A stretch of 64,000 nucleotides of DNA from Mucilaginibacter straminoryzae. GTDB taxonomy: Bacteria > Bacteroidota > Bacteroidia > Sphingobacteriales > Sphingobacteriaceae. The stretch lies in the NCBI RefSeq assembly GCF_022953055.1, contig NZ_JALJEJ010000003.1, positions 248,001-312,000 on the forward strand, read 5' to 3'. Positions 26,660 through 36,547 of this stretch are shown here, in pieces. Numbering within the stretch: position 1 is the stretch's first letter; the number at the start of each line of letters is the position of its first letter. The notes beneath the pieces are model-generated. The model saw nothing but the letters and a program-made list of their open reading frames with translations, had not been told where the DNA came from and did no database searches. The position numbers and the translations under genes are program-made.

Positions 26660-28051
26660 TTATTTGGTATCCCACCAAACACGGCTGGTTAAGGTTGCGC
26701 TTTGTACTGGCTGCGGGTTAGAGGTGATTTCTAATTGAGGATACAGTACTCGGCGCGGAATATCAGATAATGCGTTTAAAACCTTGGTTATTTTCGGGTA
26801 ACCGGTTCTTCTCCAGTCGGTAAAGTTTTCCATTAACAGGAAGTTGGCAATCTGCTTTTCTTCCATAATCAACTGTAGTGCATTATTTGCGGTTAATGTT
26901 CTGCTTGCCAGATAAGTGGCAGCATCTGTACTGCTTACGCCCAATTTATTCATGTGCGATTGTACACCTGCAATGTAGAATGGAGCGGCAGCAGCAAAGC
27001 CCGAAGTGTAATAGGTAGCCTCGGCTTTCAGGAACAATACCTCTGAATAGTTAACCAAGTAATTATAGGCTGCAGCACCTGCATAAAAACTTGCCGGAAT
27101 TGAATAAGATTCTAAACTACCAATGGCGGTCAGGCCATTTTGACGGCCGGTGTACAGCCCTGTTTGTTTTGCCGGTGCAACCATTTTTGAAACACGCGGA
27201 TCATTTCTTTGTGCGAAACCGTTTACGAAGGTATCGCCCAGTACAAAGGTAGAAACCGACAGGAAGTTTTGCTGCCATGGGTTTTCTGTACCGGCAGAAC
27301 CGGTATACACCATTTTAAAATCATCGCTGTTAGAAGTCATGGCATTATTCAAAGCTGTAAGTGCCAGCTGGGCCTGTGCAGCAGGTGTAGTACCCGGAGC
27401 GTTAATTAAGTGCATGTAATAACGCGCCTTTAAGGTGTAAGCCAGCTTAACCCACTTGGTCATATCTCCATTGTAGTAAAGATCATCTCCAGATGGTGCT
27501 ACGCCGCCCTTTTTGTTAATGTCGGCAATCCCCGCATCTAATAAAGCTTGCACCTGGGCATAAATGCTCTGTTGAGAATCGTAGGTTGGTGTCAGGTTAT
27601 TAGTGCCATTAAAAGCTTGTGAATACGGAATATCTCCCCATAAATCAGTCGCTGTTGCTAAACAGTAAGCAGTTAAAATTTTGGATATGCCTGAATAGTA
27701 TGTTTTACCATCCGCTTCGGCCATTTTAGTCAGGTTCCGCAGGTTATTTAAACAGCCCACATAGATATTGCTCCAGTCGCCATCCGTATCGCTATTATAC
27801 ATCAGGTAAGTACCAGAGTTTGGTGCTACCTGGTTTAGCGCCATCACCTGCATGTATTCCTGCACGGTACAGGCAACGCCGCCGCCTGCCATTACGTCTG
27901 AAGATATTTTTAATTCTACCGGTGCAAGAATCAGTGATTCTTGTACGGAAATTGGTCTGTTCGGGTCCTGGTTTACATCGATGAATTTTTTACATCCGGT
28001 AAATACCGTAAGGCCGCCAGTAAGTATGATTATGCTATATAGTTTTTTCAT
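26660..28051 (-). CDS. SusD-like lipoprotein (SusD-like_2 type, locus 2)
   Basis: 463 residues, shorter than the other two SusD proteins here. A lipoprotein signal (KLYSIIILTGGLTVFTGC) places Cys20 at the lipidation site. The opening KKFIDVNQDPNRP and the segments YWGDIPYSQAF-like (LWGDIPYSQAFNG), YYNGDMTKWVKLAYTLKARYYMH and VNYSEVLFLKAEA are typical of the SusD/RagB-like group often paired with receptors for peptides or glycans. It lies 14 bp after SusC and upstream of the hydroxyproline genes, suggesting that this pair imports a hydroxyproline-containing ligand such as a glycopeptide. The ligand is inference. Confidence 0.93.
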   Translation of the reverse strand: MKKLYSIIILTGGLTVFTGCKKFIDVNQDPNRPISVQESLILAPVELKISSDVMAGGGVACTVQEYMQVMALNQVAPNSGTYLMYNSDTDGDWSNIYVGCLNNLRNLTKMAEADGKTYYSGISKILTAYCLATATDLWGDIPYSQAFNGTNNLTPTYDSQQSIYAQVQALLDAGIADINKKGGVAPSGDDLYYNGDMTKWVKLAYTLKARYYMHLINAPGTTPAAQAQLALTALNNAMTSNSDDFKMVYTGSAGTENPWQQNFLSVSTFVLGDTFVNGFAQRNDPRVSKMVAPAKQTGLYTGRQNGLTAIGSLESYSIPASFYAGAAAYNYLVNYSEVLFLKAEATYYTSGFAAAAPFYIAGVQSHMNKLGVSSTDAATYLASRTLTANNALQLIMEEKQIANFLLMENFTDWRRTGYPKITKVLNALSDIPRRVLYPQLEITSNPQPVQSATLTSRVWWDTK

Positions 28052-28065
28052 GATCCATTTAAATT

Positions 28066-31000
28066 TTAAAGGGTAAACTTCAGATTAAAGTCAACTGATC
28101 TTGAAGTTGGGGTTGAGAAAGAGTAAATACCCTGTGCGCCGTTAGACGCGCCGAAAGAACTCACCTCTGGGTCGCCGCCGGTAAAGTGCGGTGCGTAGAT
28201 CCATAGGTTACGTCCGGTTACGCTTAAAGCAACCATTTTAAACGGTGTGTGAACTAACCAGGATGGTTTGAAAGAATAACCGATGCTGGCATTACGCAGT
28301 TTTACGTAAGTACCATCTTGTATAACAGATTCAGTAATACCGTTGATACGTTGGTAGTAGCTTTGGCCGCTAACAGCAACGGTGTTTGCCTGGCCGGTTA
28401 CATCGCTGATGCCAGGTACCACGCGTAAACCACGGTCTTCGGTTACTTTAGGTGTGCCATAGAAGTAGCCATAACCGTCTACGTTGTTCTGAATATCGCC
28501 GCCCTTTTTAATGTCAAAGAAGAAACTGAAGTTAAATTGCTTGTACCTGAAGTTATTGGTAATACCGCCGGTCCACTTCGGGTTGATATCACCAATAATG
28601 CCTTGCGCAGCGTCTGCATATGGCAAACCGTCGGCACCAATTTTTAACTGACCAGAAGCAGTGCGGGCATAACGCGTACCGAATATAGTACCATACGGCT
28701 GGCCGTCAATAATGGTGGTGAAGCCGTTACCGATCTGTTGCAAATCACCGTTGATGGCAAGTACTTTGTTGCGGATACGGCTGAAGTTGATGGTTACATC
28801 CCATGAGAAATCTTTAGACCTAACCGGTTTGCCGCCCAGTAACACTTCGATACCGCGGTTGCGCATCACACCTGTATTAACTGTTGTACCATTGTAACCG
28901 GTTGATGGTGCTATGGTTACACCCGGGATAATACCAAACTTGGTCTGTTTCTGGAAGTAAGATGCTTCAAGGGTAATTCTGTTTTTGAACCATCCGCCTT
29001 CAAAACCTGTTTCAAACTCGTTGATACGCTCATTCTTCAGGTTAGGGTTACCCAATACCGAACTTAGCAAGAAGCCTGCCTGGCCCATATAAGGGAAAGA
29101 AATATTTCTTACCCCAACGCTGCTGTAAGGTGTCTGTAAAGAGTAAGGGTCGACGCCGTCGTTACCAACAGTAGCATACGATACCCTGAATTTCGCCAGG
29201 TTCATTACATCAGCTAAACTTTGTGAGAAAAACTCTGACAGGATAAAACTGGTTGCAGCAGAACCGTATGGATAGTAGCTATGATCAATCGATAACTTCG
29301 AGCTGCCGTCATACCTTCCGGTTAATGACAGGATCAGGAAGCGTTTATAATCAATGTTCGATTGTGCATAGAATCCGATTTTGCGGGTCAGGTAATGACC
29401 TTCACCGTAAGTGATGGTGGATGCAGAGCTGACGTTATCGAAATTAGCAATGGTTAAACCGGTACCGGTACCATATAAATACTGCACATACTTAGAATAA
29501 ATATTATTACCCAATACCAGGTCTACGTCAAAATCGCCAAACTTCTTGTTGCCTTTCAGGAAAAAGTCGTTATTAAACTGACGGAAGTTGATGGTTTGGT
29601 CGATGATGCGGCCGTTAGGGTTAGAGACTGATCCGGCAGCTTCTTTATATTTATCAGTCTCCGTATATACGTCGGCACCAAAACGCTCAGTTATTGTCAA
29701 CCAGCTTAAAGGCGCATAGTCGGTAGTGAAAGTAGGCAGAAAACGGTTTACACCGCTTTTGTTGTAAATGTTATTTACCACCCAGTACGGATTATTACGA
29801 GAGTAACGGTATAAGCGCTGGTTACCGCTGGCATCTAAATAAGGCAACAGGTTGTAAGAGATTGGCGCAGTAAAGATCGTCCAAACCGGGCTTTCCAACG
29901 CGTACCCTTCTGGCAAGCTGTTTTTTTGCGAGTTGGAATAATTCAGTTGGAAGGTGGTATTCACTTGCTTGCTCAACTGGTTACCAAATTTTGCAAAGAA
30001 TGTATTCCTTAAAAAGTCTGTAGCCGGAACAGTACCTTTTTGATAATAGTTACCATAAGAAAAGTAGTAACTGGAAGCAGCATTTCCGCCGTTGACGCTC
30101 ACAGTATTATTACGTGACGAACCGGTAGGGAAGAACTCTTTCAACTGGTTGTAAACCGGTGCTGGCTGACCGTTAATTTTCAATGTGTCCATCAACGCTC
30201 CCCACGATGTGCTGGTCTTCCTGGTGACACCGTCGTAATACTGGCCGTTAAACCCCTGGGAATATTTATTCTGGACTTTGGGGAACAAGGCGTTATCCAC
30301 CGAATAGTCTGATGAAAAATTAACGCTTGGCGCTTTGTTCTTAGAACCGTTTTTGGTAGTAATGATAATTACGCCGTTAGCTCCGGAAGAACCGTACAAA
30401 GCTGTTGCGGCCGCACCTTTCAGTACGTCCATGCTTTCGATAATAGATGGGTCGATGTCTACCAAACGGTTAGCACCCGGACCAGAGTTAAGGGTGCCGG
30501 TTTCATCATTATTGATTGGCACGCCGTCTACAACCATCAGCGCCTGGTTATCACCGTAAAAAGAGGAAGCGCCGCGGATGACGATACGTGAAGAACTTCC
30601 CGGAGTACCCGAAGAAGTGGTGATCTGTACTCCCGAAACTTTGCCGTCAATAGCGTTTAACAGGTTGGGATCTTTAGCTTGGGTAATCTCGTCGCTTTTG
30701 ATCTGTTGGGTACTATAGGTTAATATACGCTTATCGCGTTTTACACCTAAGGCCGTCACTACCACATCTGTCAGTGTTTGATTATTGTCAGAAAGGGTTA
30801 CGGTAAGGGTAGCTTTAGCAGTTACTTCCTGCGTGTTGTAACCAACCGCGCTGATTACTAATACAGTGTTCGGCGGTGTGTTGTTGATGGCGAACGAACC
30901 GTCCGCTGCGGTAGTGGTACCTTTAGTACTTCCTTTAATTTTAACAGTTGCTCCGGGTACTGGGAGGCCTTTGCTGTCGAACACCTTACCTTTTACAAAG

Positions 31001-31092
31001 GAAGACTGCGCAAAAGCATTACAGCAGAGCACTATTAAACAGAAGCAGGCAGGAATGAATTTTTCAAGTACATTTTTAAGCTTCATAAACAA
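28066..31092 (-). CDS. SusC/RagA-family TonB-dependent transporter (locus 2)
   Basis: 1008 residues. A signal peptide (FIPACFCLIVLCCNAFAQ) is followed by a carboxypeptidase-like domain (about 32-108; VKGKVFDSKGLPVPGATVKI), the linker LTDVVVTALGVKRDKRIL, which is the variant seen in a distinct SusC subgroup, and a plug (about 120-235; ALMVVDGVPI, MDVLKGAAATALYGSSGANG). The remaining sequence is the outer-membrane barrel ending in SVDFNLKFTL. It is the first gene of a likely transcription unit that continues through SusD into the hydroxyproline catabolic genes, and it diverges from GH127 across a 333-bp region. Confidence 0.95.
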   Translation of the reverse strand: MFMKLKNVLEKFIPACFCLIVLCCNAFAQSSFVKGKVFDSKGLPVPGATVKIKGSTKGTTTAADGSFAINNTPPNTVLVISAVGYNTQEVTAKATLTVTLSDNNQTLTDVVVTALGVKRDKRILTYSTQQIKSDEITQAKDPNLLNAIDGKVSGVQITTSSGTPGSSSRIVIRGASSFYGDNQALMVVDGVPINNDETGTLNSGPGANRLVDIDPSIIESMDVLKGAAATALYGSSGANGVIIITTKNGSKNKAPSVNFSSDYSVDNALFPKVQNKYSQGFNGQYYDGVTRKTSTSWGALMDTLKINGQPAPVYNQLKEFFPTGSSRNNTVSVNGGNAASSYYFSYGNYYQKGTVPATDFLRNTFFAKFGNQLSKQVNTTFQLNYSNSQKNSLPEGYALESPVWTIFTAPISYNLLPYLDASGNQRLYRYSRNNPYWVVNNIYNKSGVNRFLPTFTTDYAPLSWLTITERFGADVYTETDKYKEAAGSVSNPNGRIIDQTINFRQFNNDFFLKGNKKFGDFDVDLVLGNNIYSKYVQYLYGTGTGLTIANFDNVSSASTITYGEGHYLTRKIGFYAQSNIDYKRFLILSLTGRYDGSSKLSIDHSYYPYGSAATSFILSEFFSQSLADVMNLAKFRVSYATVGNDGVDPYSLQTPYSSVGVRNISFPYMGQAGFLLSSVLGNPNLKNERINEFETGFEGGWFKNRITLEASYFQKQTKFGIIPGVTIAPSTGYNGTTVNTGVMRNRGIEVLLGGKPVRSKDFSWDVTINFSRIRNKVLAINGDLQQIGNGFTTIIDGQPYGTIFGTRYARTASGQLKIGADGLPYADAAQGIIGDINPKWTGGITNNFRYKQFNFSFFFDIKKGGDIQNNVDGYGYFYGTPKVTEDRGLRVVPGISDVTGQANTVAVSGQSYYQRINGITESVIQDGTYVKLRNASIGYSFKPSWLVHTPFKMVALSVTGRNLWIYAPHFTGGDPEVSSFGASNGAQGIYSFSTPTSRSVDFNLKFTL

Positions 31093-31425
31093 TAGCTTTT
31101 GGGGTAATTTTTGTGGTCAGTTAGTTAATAATGTGATATTATTGTAAAATTATGGTTACCATTTAGGTGGGTTTTCTTCAATTTTTACTACTTGTAGCTA
31201 AAAATTAACTTCGTAGGATTTCTCGAAGCAGTTGAAATACTTGTTTATCCTGCTTTTATCATCAAAAAGCAACTCTGACTGAGGGCATAATCCGCGGCAA
31301 TTACTGTAAAGAGCGGTGATGAGGATGGGCTTAGGGTTAAAATATGGGCAACAAATGCAAAATATCATTCCTAAGAACTGCGGTTATTGCACTAAATTGA
31401 CTTCTTATAAACCAAACTTCCGAAA
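31093..31425. other. 333-bp divergent intergenic region (SusC locus 2 / GH127)
   Basis: AT-rich, with no coding potential recognised on either strand. It must hold the promoters of both the SusCD-hydroxyproline unit and GH127. I found no exact TAnnTTTG box and no clear long inverted repeat, so regulation here cannot be described further. Confidence 0.6.
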
Positions 31426-33789
31426 ATGAAAACCCTATATAAATATCTCTTATACAGCAATTTGTGTATAAGTACATTCAGCACGGCAGTAGCGCAATCC
31501 TACCTTCCAACCTGGCAGGATAAACGCATGAAGGTAAAACCAACCGTTCCCATTAAAGCATACGCCTTTGATCTGCAACAGGTGCAATTACTTGAGGGCC
31601 CTTTTAAAACGGCTATGTTGGCAGATGAAAAATACTTATTATCCATAGAACCGGATCGTTTGCTATCAGGCTTTCGCAGTCACTCCGGCCTGAAACCAAA
31701 AGGCGCGCTGTATGAAGGATGGGAATCGTCTGGCTTAGCAGGGCACACTTTAGGCCATTACCTTTCGGCAATCTCTATGCTTTATGCGTCCTCGCATAAT
31801 CCGGCTGTTTTAGAACGCGTTAATTATATCGTTGATGAACTGTCCGAATGCCAGCAGGCACGCAAAACAGGTTATATCGGCGCCATACCGAAAGAAGATA
31901 CCATCTGGGCAGAGGTTGCTAAAGGTGATATCCGCTCGCGGGGGTTCGACCTTAATGGCGGCTGGTCGCCCTGGTACACGGTCCATAAAGTTTTTGCCGG
32001 GTTACTGGATGCCTATCTTTATACCAATAATACCAAGGCTTTATTGATCGCCCAGAAGTTGGCAGACTGGACGCAGCAAACCCTGAAGAATCTTGATGAT
32101 GAACAGATACAGAAAATGCTGCTTTGCGAGTACGGCGGAATGGCAGAAACCCTGGTGAACCTTTATGCCATTACCGGCGAGAAAAAATACATGGACCTGT
32201 CTTATAAATTTTATGACAAACGAATTTTAGACCCGCTGGCAAACCGTCAGGATGTGTTGCCAGGAAAGCATTCCAATACCCAGATACCTAAAATTATTGC
32301 TAGTGCCCGAAGATTTGAATTAAATAAAGATGTAAAGGATAAGGCTATTGCAGATTTTTTCTGGGAGACTATAATCCGTCATCACTCTTATGCTACGGGC
32401 GGCAACAGCAACTATGAGTATCTTGGCCAGCCAGATAAGCTAAATGATCAGCTGACAGAAAATACTACTGAAACCTGCAACACTTACAATATGCTGAAGC
32501 TAACCCGGCATCTGTTTGCGCTGGAACCATCGTCATATCTGATGGATTACTACGAGAAGGCATTGTACAACCATATTCTCGCCTCTCAGAATCACGAGGA
32601 TGGCATGATGTGCTATTTTGTTTCGCTTCGTATGGGCGGGCGGAAAGAGTACAGTACCCCCTTTACTACGTTTACCTGCTGCGTGGGCTCCGGTATGGAA
32701 AACCACGTGAAATACAATGAAAGTATATACTACCGTGGAGATGGTGGTGGTATTTATGTTAACCTATTCATCCCTTCGGTATTGAATTACAAAGAGAAGG
32801 GCTTGATCTTAAAACAGGAAAGCAATTTGCCATCAGGTAATACGATAACTTACAGCATTAATGCTACTAAAAGCATATCGCTGCCCATTCGCATCAGAAA
32901 GCCAGGTTGGAGCACTTCAGCAACAGTTGCTGTAAATGGAGATAAACAACCTTTACAGATTGACAAAGAAGGCTATATCGTACTGAACCGCAAATGGAAA
33001 AACAATGACAAGGTGGTATTAACACTTGGCGAAAATGTTTATACCGAATCCATGCCGGACAACCCTGATCGCAAAGCTATCTTTTATGGCCCGGTAATGC
33101 TTTCAGGTGTATTGGGAGATAAAGAACCTGATCCGATTGCGGGGGTTCCTGTATTGGTAACCAATGAAAAAGACCCAAATAACTGGCTGAAAATGGTAGA
33201 CCCTAAGCAGTTAGCGTTCAGCACTACACAAACCAACACACAGGAAAGTATTAAATTGGTACCCTTTTACACTACTAAAGATCAGTATTACACCGTTTAC
33301 TGGGACGTATTTTCGCCACAGACTTGGGCTGTGCAGAAAAAGGCTTATGATGAAGAGAAAAAGAAACAGCAGGAGCTGGAAGCGCGGACCTTAGACATAC
33401 TAAGACCCGGGGAAATGCAACCCGAACGCGACCATAATTTTACCGGTGAAAAAATAATTACCGGGGAAGACCACCTGCATAAATGGCGGTCGACAGAAGA
33501 TGGGGGATACTTTTCTTACACCATGACTGTTGACCCTAACCGGCAAAATACCCTGATGAATATGTATTGGGGAATGGATAACCGCGGGCGTGTTTTTGAT
33601 ATCTGGATAGACGACATAAAGCTTACTTCCGAAGATTTGAATAAGTACAAAGAAAGCCGCTTTTATTACATTTCGTATCCAATACCGGTAGAATTAACCA
33701 AGGGTAAAAAGAAAGTAACTGTAAAACTTATAGCCAAAGCCAGCAACAGCGCCGGGCCCGTATACGGCAGCCGGATGGTGAAAGAATAA
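31426..33789 (+). CDS. GH127-family beta-L-arabinofuranosidase, secreted
   Basis: 787 residues with an export signal (YLLYSNLCISTFSTAVAQ). GH127 (former DUF1680) enzymes are retaining, zinc-dependent exo-beta-L-arabinofuranosidases; the founding member from Bifidobacterium removes arabinose from hydroxyproline-linked beta-arabino-oligosaccharides of extensin. Glu349 and Cys351 (TETCNTYNML) and Cys418-Cys419 (TCCVGSGMEN) match the zinc site and cysteine nucleophile in spacing (E-x-C and C-C). A helical barrel (about 50-440) is followed by beta domains and a charged C-terminal extension (about 640-787) that is longer than in the Bifidobacterium enzyme. It is transcribed away from the SusC-hydroxyproline unit. 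Rhamnogalacturonan side chains are an alternative substrate. Confidence 0.92.
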   Translation: MKTLYKYLLYSNLCISTFSTAVAQSYLPTWQDKRMKVKPTVPIKAYAFDLQQVQLLEGPFKTAMLADEKYLLSIEPDRLLSGFRSHSGLKPKGALYEGWESSGLAGHTLGHYLSAISMLYASSHNPAVLERVNYIVDELSECQQARKTGYIGAIPKEDTIWAEVAKGDIRSRGFDLNGGWSPWYTVHKVFAGLLDAYLYTNNTKALLIAQKLADWTQQTLKNLDDEQIQKMLLCEYGGMAETLVNLYAITGEKKYMDLSYKFYDKRILDPLANRQDVLPGKHSNTQIPKIIASARRFELNKDVKDKAIADFFWETIIRHHSYATGGNSNYEYLGQPDKLNDQLTENTTETCNTYNMLKLTRHLFALEPSSYLMDYYEKALYNHILASQNHEDGMMCYFVSLRMGGRKEYSTPFTTFTCCVGSGMENHVKYNESIYYRGDGGGIYVNLFIPSVLNYKEKGLILKQESNLPSGNTITYSINATKSISLPIRIRKPGWSTSATVAVNGDKQPLQIDKEGYIVLNRKWKNNDKVVLTLGENVYTESMPDNPDRKAIFYGPVMLSGVLGDKEPDPIAGVPVLVTNEKDPNNWLKMVDPKQLAFSTTQTNTQESIKLVPFYTTKDQYYTVYWDVFSPQTWAVQKKAYDEEKKKQQELEARTLDILRPGEMQPERDHNFTGEKIITGEDHLHKWRSTEDGGYFSYTMTVDPNRQNTLMNMYWGMDNRGRVFDIWIDDIKLTSEDLNKYKESRFYYISYPIPVELTKGKKKVTVKLIAKASNSAGPVYGSRMVKE

Positions 33790-33808
33790 GCTCTTATATA
33801 AATAACTG

Positions 33809-33850
33809 CTAAAAAACAAAGGCCGAAAGGAGATGATCTTCTTTCGGCCT
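33809..33850 (-). terminator. Intrinsic terminator between convergent GH127 and GH2
   Basis: A perfect 10-bp stem (AGGCCGAAAG / CTTTCGGCCT, 33820-33850) is followed on the minus strand by TTTGTTTTTTAG. It should terminate the GH2 transcript and, as a hairpin, may also serve GH127 from the other side. Confidence 0.7.
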
Positions 33851-33909
33851 TGTTGTATCGTACAGGTAGCATCTCCTAAAAGATAGTCAACATCCGCACT
33901 GATCTAAAT

Positions 33910-36357
33910 TTAATTACCCGCTACCTGCTTTAAAATTAGATCCTGTTTTTCAAGACCAGAGCCTGTTGCTGTTAGCGTTAGTTGATCTGCTTTGTCACCA
34001 GCGCGGATAATCAGTTGCGCTTTACCGCCAAATAGACTACGTTGCCAGTGTCCGTCAGTGCATTGGTCAGGTTCGTGGCTGCTAGGATCGCCGTTACCTA
34101 CACCAATAATAGCTGCATCACCGCGCAGGTCAAACCGGATCAGGTTAGCTGCATCCGGCACTTCCCTACCCTTTTTATCCAGCACAGATACGTTAACTAC
34201 GGTCGCATCTTCGCCATTGGCCAGCATCATCTTTTTAGATGGGGTAAGCACAATGCGGGCTGGCGCTTCGGTGGTTTCCACGCTGCTCTTTATTACGCGT
34301 CCGTTTTTATGTGCTACGGCAGTAAGTTTACCCGGCTGGTACTTAACTGTCCAAACCAGGTGCCCGTTTCTTGGCATATCTTTTTTACCCAGGCTTTTGC
34401 CGTTCAGGAAAAGCTCCACATCCTGCGCGTTGGTGTTCACCCACACCTCAATCGGCTGACCTTCTTTACCAGCCCAGTTCCAATGCGGTGCAATGTGCAG
34501 CACATCTTTATCCGTCCACCAGGACTGGTAGTAGTAATAAACCGTTTTAGGGAACCCACACATATCCATAATCCCAAAGTGCGAGTTGATGTTAGGCCAA
34601 CGGTAAGGTGTTGGTTCCCCGCGGTAATCGAAACCTGTCCAGGCGAAGCCGCCCATAAACCACGGGCGCTTTTGCGTAATCTGCCACCAGGTTTCAGCAG
34701 TACTTGCCCATGAAGGGTAAGTAACATCATAGTCGGGTACGTAAGCACGTACGGTATCTTTAACAAATATACTGCGCGTAGTTACTGTACTGGCTACTTC
34801 GGTACCAATCACCGGTTGTTCGGGATGTGCCGCATGGTAATCGTCTAAAGCATGTAGATTATAATTGAACCCTCTGATCGGTATCACTTCGTTTACCCCT
34901 TTAAATACGTTACCCACGTTAGCAGCATAAGTACTTTCGCGTGTTGGGTCGAGTGATTTTTGCACCATTAACTGATTTTGAGCAATGCGTTTACCAATGT
35001 CGGTCCGTTGTGTAGCATATTCTTCATTACCGATAGACCACATAAAAATACTGGCATGATTACGGTCGCGAAGGATAAGATCGCGCAACTGCTGCTCATA
35101 TTCTTTGCCGCTAGTTAATAACCGGGTTTCATCCATCACCAGCATACCCAGGCTATCGCAGGCATCCAGCAACTCTGGCGTCGGCGGGTTGTGGGTAGTC
35201 CGGTAAGCATTTACGCCCATCTCTTTCAGCAGGCGAACGCGGTAATATTGCAATTCGTCTGGCAGGGCCGAACCAACACCGGCATGGTCCTGGTGGCAGC
35301 TAACACCCTGAACTTTCATGGGATGGCCGTTCAGGAAAAAACCTTTCTCGCTGCTGAAAGTAAAAGTGCGCACACCAAACCGTGTTTTTACACTATCAAT
35401 GGTTTTACCATTTACTTTAAGCAGTGAAACCACCTTATACAGGTATGGGTTATCCAAATCCCAAAGTTGTGCGTTTTTAAGGGTGATCTGATCTTTTACT
35501 GAAGCCTCTCCTCTTAAAGCAACATTCACGGGCAATTCCTTTCCTGAAGCTATCTTCTTCCCATTGCGGTCGGTAAGGTAACTCTGTACGGTTGCTGTCG
35601 CAGCACTAAGGCCCTTATTTTCAAAGGTAGTTTCAACGGTAACCTGCGCATCCTTCTGGTCTACGGCAGCATGCACAAACAACCCGCCTTCGCTTTTAAA
35701 GTGAACGTTATCATAGCTATTCAGCCAAGTATGGCGGTAGATACCTGCACCCTCGTAAAACCATCCTTCGAACTCGGTGGCATCAACCCTTACTACCAAA
35801 GCGTTCTTTTTATCGAAACGGATAAAGTCCGTAATATCAAAAGAAACACTGTTGTAGCCACTGAAATGGCCGCCCACGTAGTAGCCGTTAACCCAGATCT
35901 TACTATCGCGATAAATACCGTCAAATTGGATTTCGAACCGTTTGCCAGAATCTGCCTTAGCAACCTGGAATGTTTTACGATACCACCCGATACTATTTTC
36001 GGGGAAAAGACGGCCGACTGGTTTGTAGCCGTGTGAATCGATATCGTCATTCTTCACATATTGAAACGGCAGGCCAACCACCCAATCATGAGGCAGGCGT
36101 ACGTTGGTCCATTCCTTATCATTATAATCTATAGCGATACAGGTACCCGCAGTTTCGCCCGACTTGGCAAACAGGTTGTTGCCGATGCCGAAGTTAAAAT
36201 CGCGGGTAAAATCTGTCGCATGGCCGAGGTGAAACTTCCAGCCTGCATCAAAGTTCTGATGAGTGCGAACTGCTTTTGGCTGCGCCAGTGCAGAAGCAGA
36301 AACTGCAAATAAGAGCAGTAAAGAATTTTTGAGTTTTCTTTTGATGGTGATTTTCAT
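33910..36357 (-). CDS. GH2-family glycosidase (beta-galactosidase-like), secreted
   Basis: 815 residues with a signal peptide (KNSLLLLFAVSASALAQ). Domain order is that of GH2: sugar-binding jelly roll (about 30-215; WTNVRLPHDWVVG, GIYRDSKIWVNGYYVG), immunoglobulin-like domain (about 220-330), TIM barrel (about 330-620; GVNAYRTTHNPPTPELLDACDS) and C-terminal beta domains (DUF4982-like and a further Ig-like one). The acid/base is Glu445 (WSIGNEE) and the nucleophile Glu520 (VIGTEVAST). Family members act on beta-galactosides, glucuronides or alpha-L-arabinopyranosides. It is 190 bp downstream of the GH43 gene on the same strand. Removal of galactose from arabinogalactan side chains fits the context. 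Confidence 0.93.
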   Translation of the reverse strand: MKITIKRKLKNSLLLLFAVSASALAQPKAVRTHQNFDAGWKFHLGHATDFTRDFNFGIGNNLFAKSGETAGTCIAIDYNDKEWTNVRLPHDWVVGLPFQYVKNDDIDSHGYKPVGRLFPENSIGWYRKTFQVAKADSGKRFEIQFDGIYRDSKIWVNGYYVGGHFSGYNSVSFDITDFIRFDKKNALVVRVDATEFEGWFYEGAGIYRHTWLNSYDNVHFKSEGGLFVHAAVDQKDAQVTVETTFENKGLSAATATVQSYLTDRNGKKIASGKELPVNVALRGEASVKDQITLKNAQLWDLDNPYLYKVVSLLKVNGKTIDSVKTRFGVRTFTFSSEKGFFLNGHPMKVQGVSCHQDHAGVGSALPDELQYYRVRLLKEMGVNAYRTTHNPPTPELLDACDSLGMLVMDETRLLTSGKEYEQQLRDLILRDRNHASIFMWSIGNEEYATQRTDIGKRIAQNQLMVQKSLDPTRESTYAANVGNVFKGVNEVIPIRGFNYNLHALDDYHAAHPEQPVIGTEVASTVTTRSIFVKDTVRAYVPDYDVTYPSWASTAETWWQITQKRPWFMGGFAWTGFDYRGEPTPYRWPNINSHFGIMDMCGFPKTVYYYYQSWWTDKDVLHIAPHWNWAGKEGQPIEVWVNTNAQDVELFLNGKSLGKKDMPRNGHLVWTVKYQPGKLTAVAHKNGRVIKSSVETTEAPARIVLTPSKKMMLANGEDATVVNVSVLDKKGREVPDAANLIRFDLRGDAAIIGVGNGDPSSHEPDQCTDGHWQRSLFGGKAQLIIRAGDKADQLTLTATGSGLEKQDLILKQVAGN

Positions 36358-36547
36358 TTAAATGAACGGGTTGATTGATAGATTATCTCAAAGATGAACA
36401 TGCAAATAACGATTGCTGAACATAATACTTTTTCTTGCTTTTATGGGAATTTAACTTGTAAAAACTTCAAATCCAGAGACGGTTTACCACTATATTTAAA
36501 GGTGTGAAGGCATATCAAAGACAATATCACCTCCGCCCGCACTTATA

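Noticed and set aside
34042..34713. 223-codon open frame on the plus strand
   Set aside because: Antisense to the GH2 gene, low-complexity composition, no recognisable domain.
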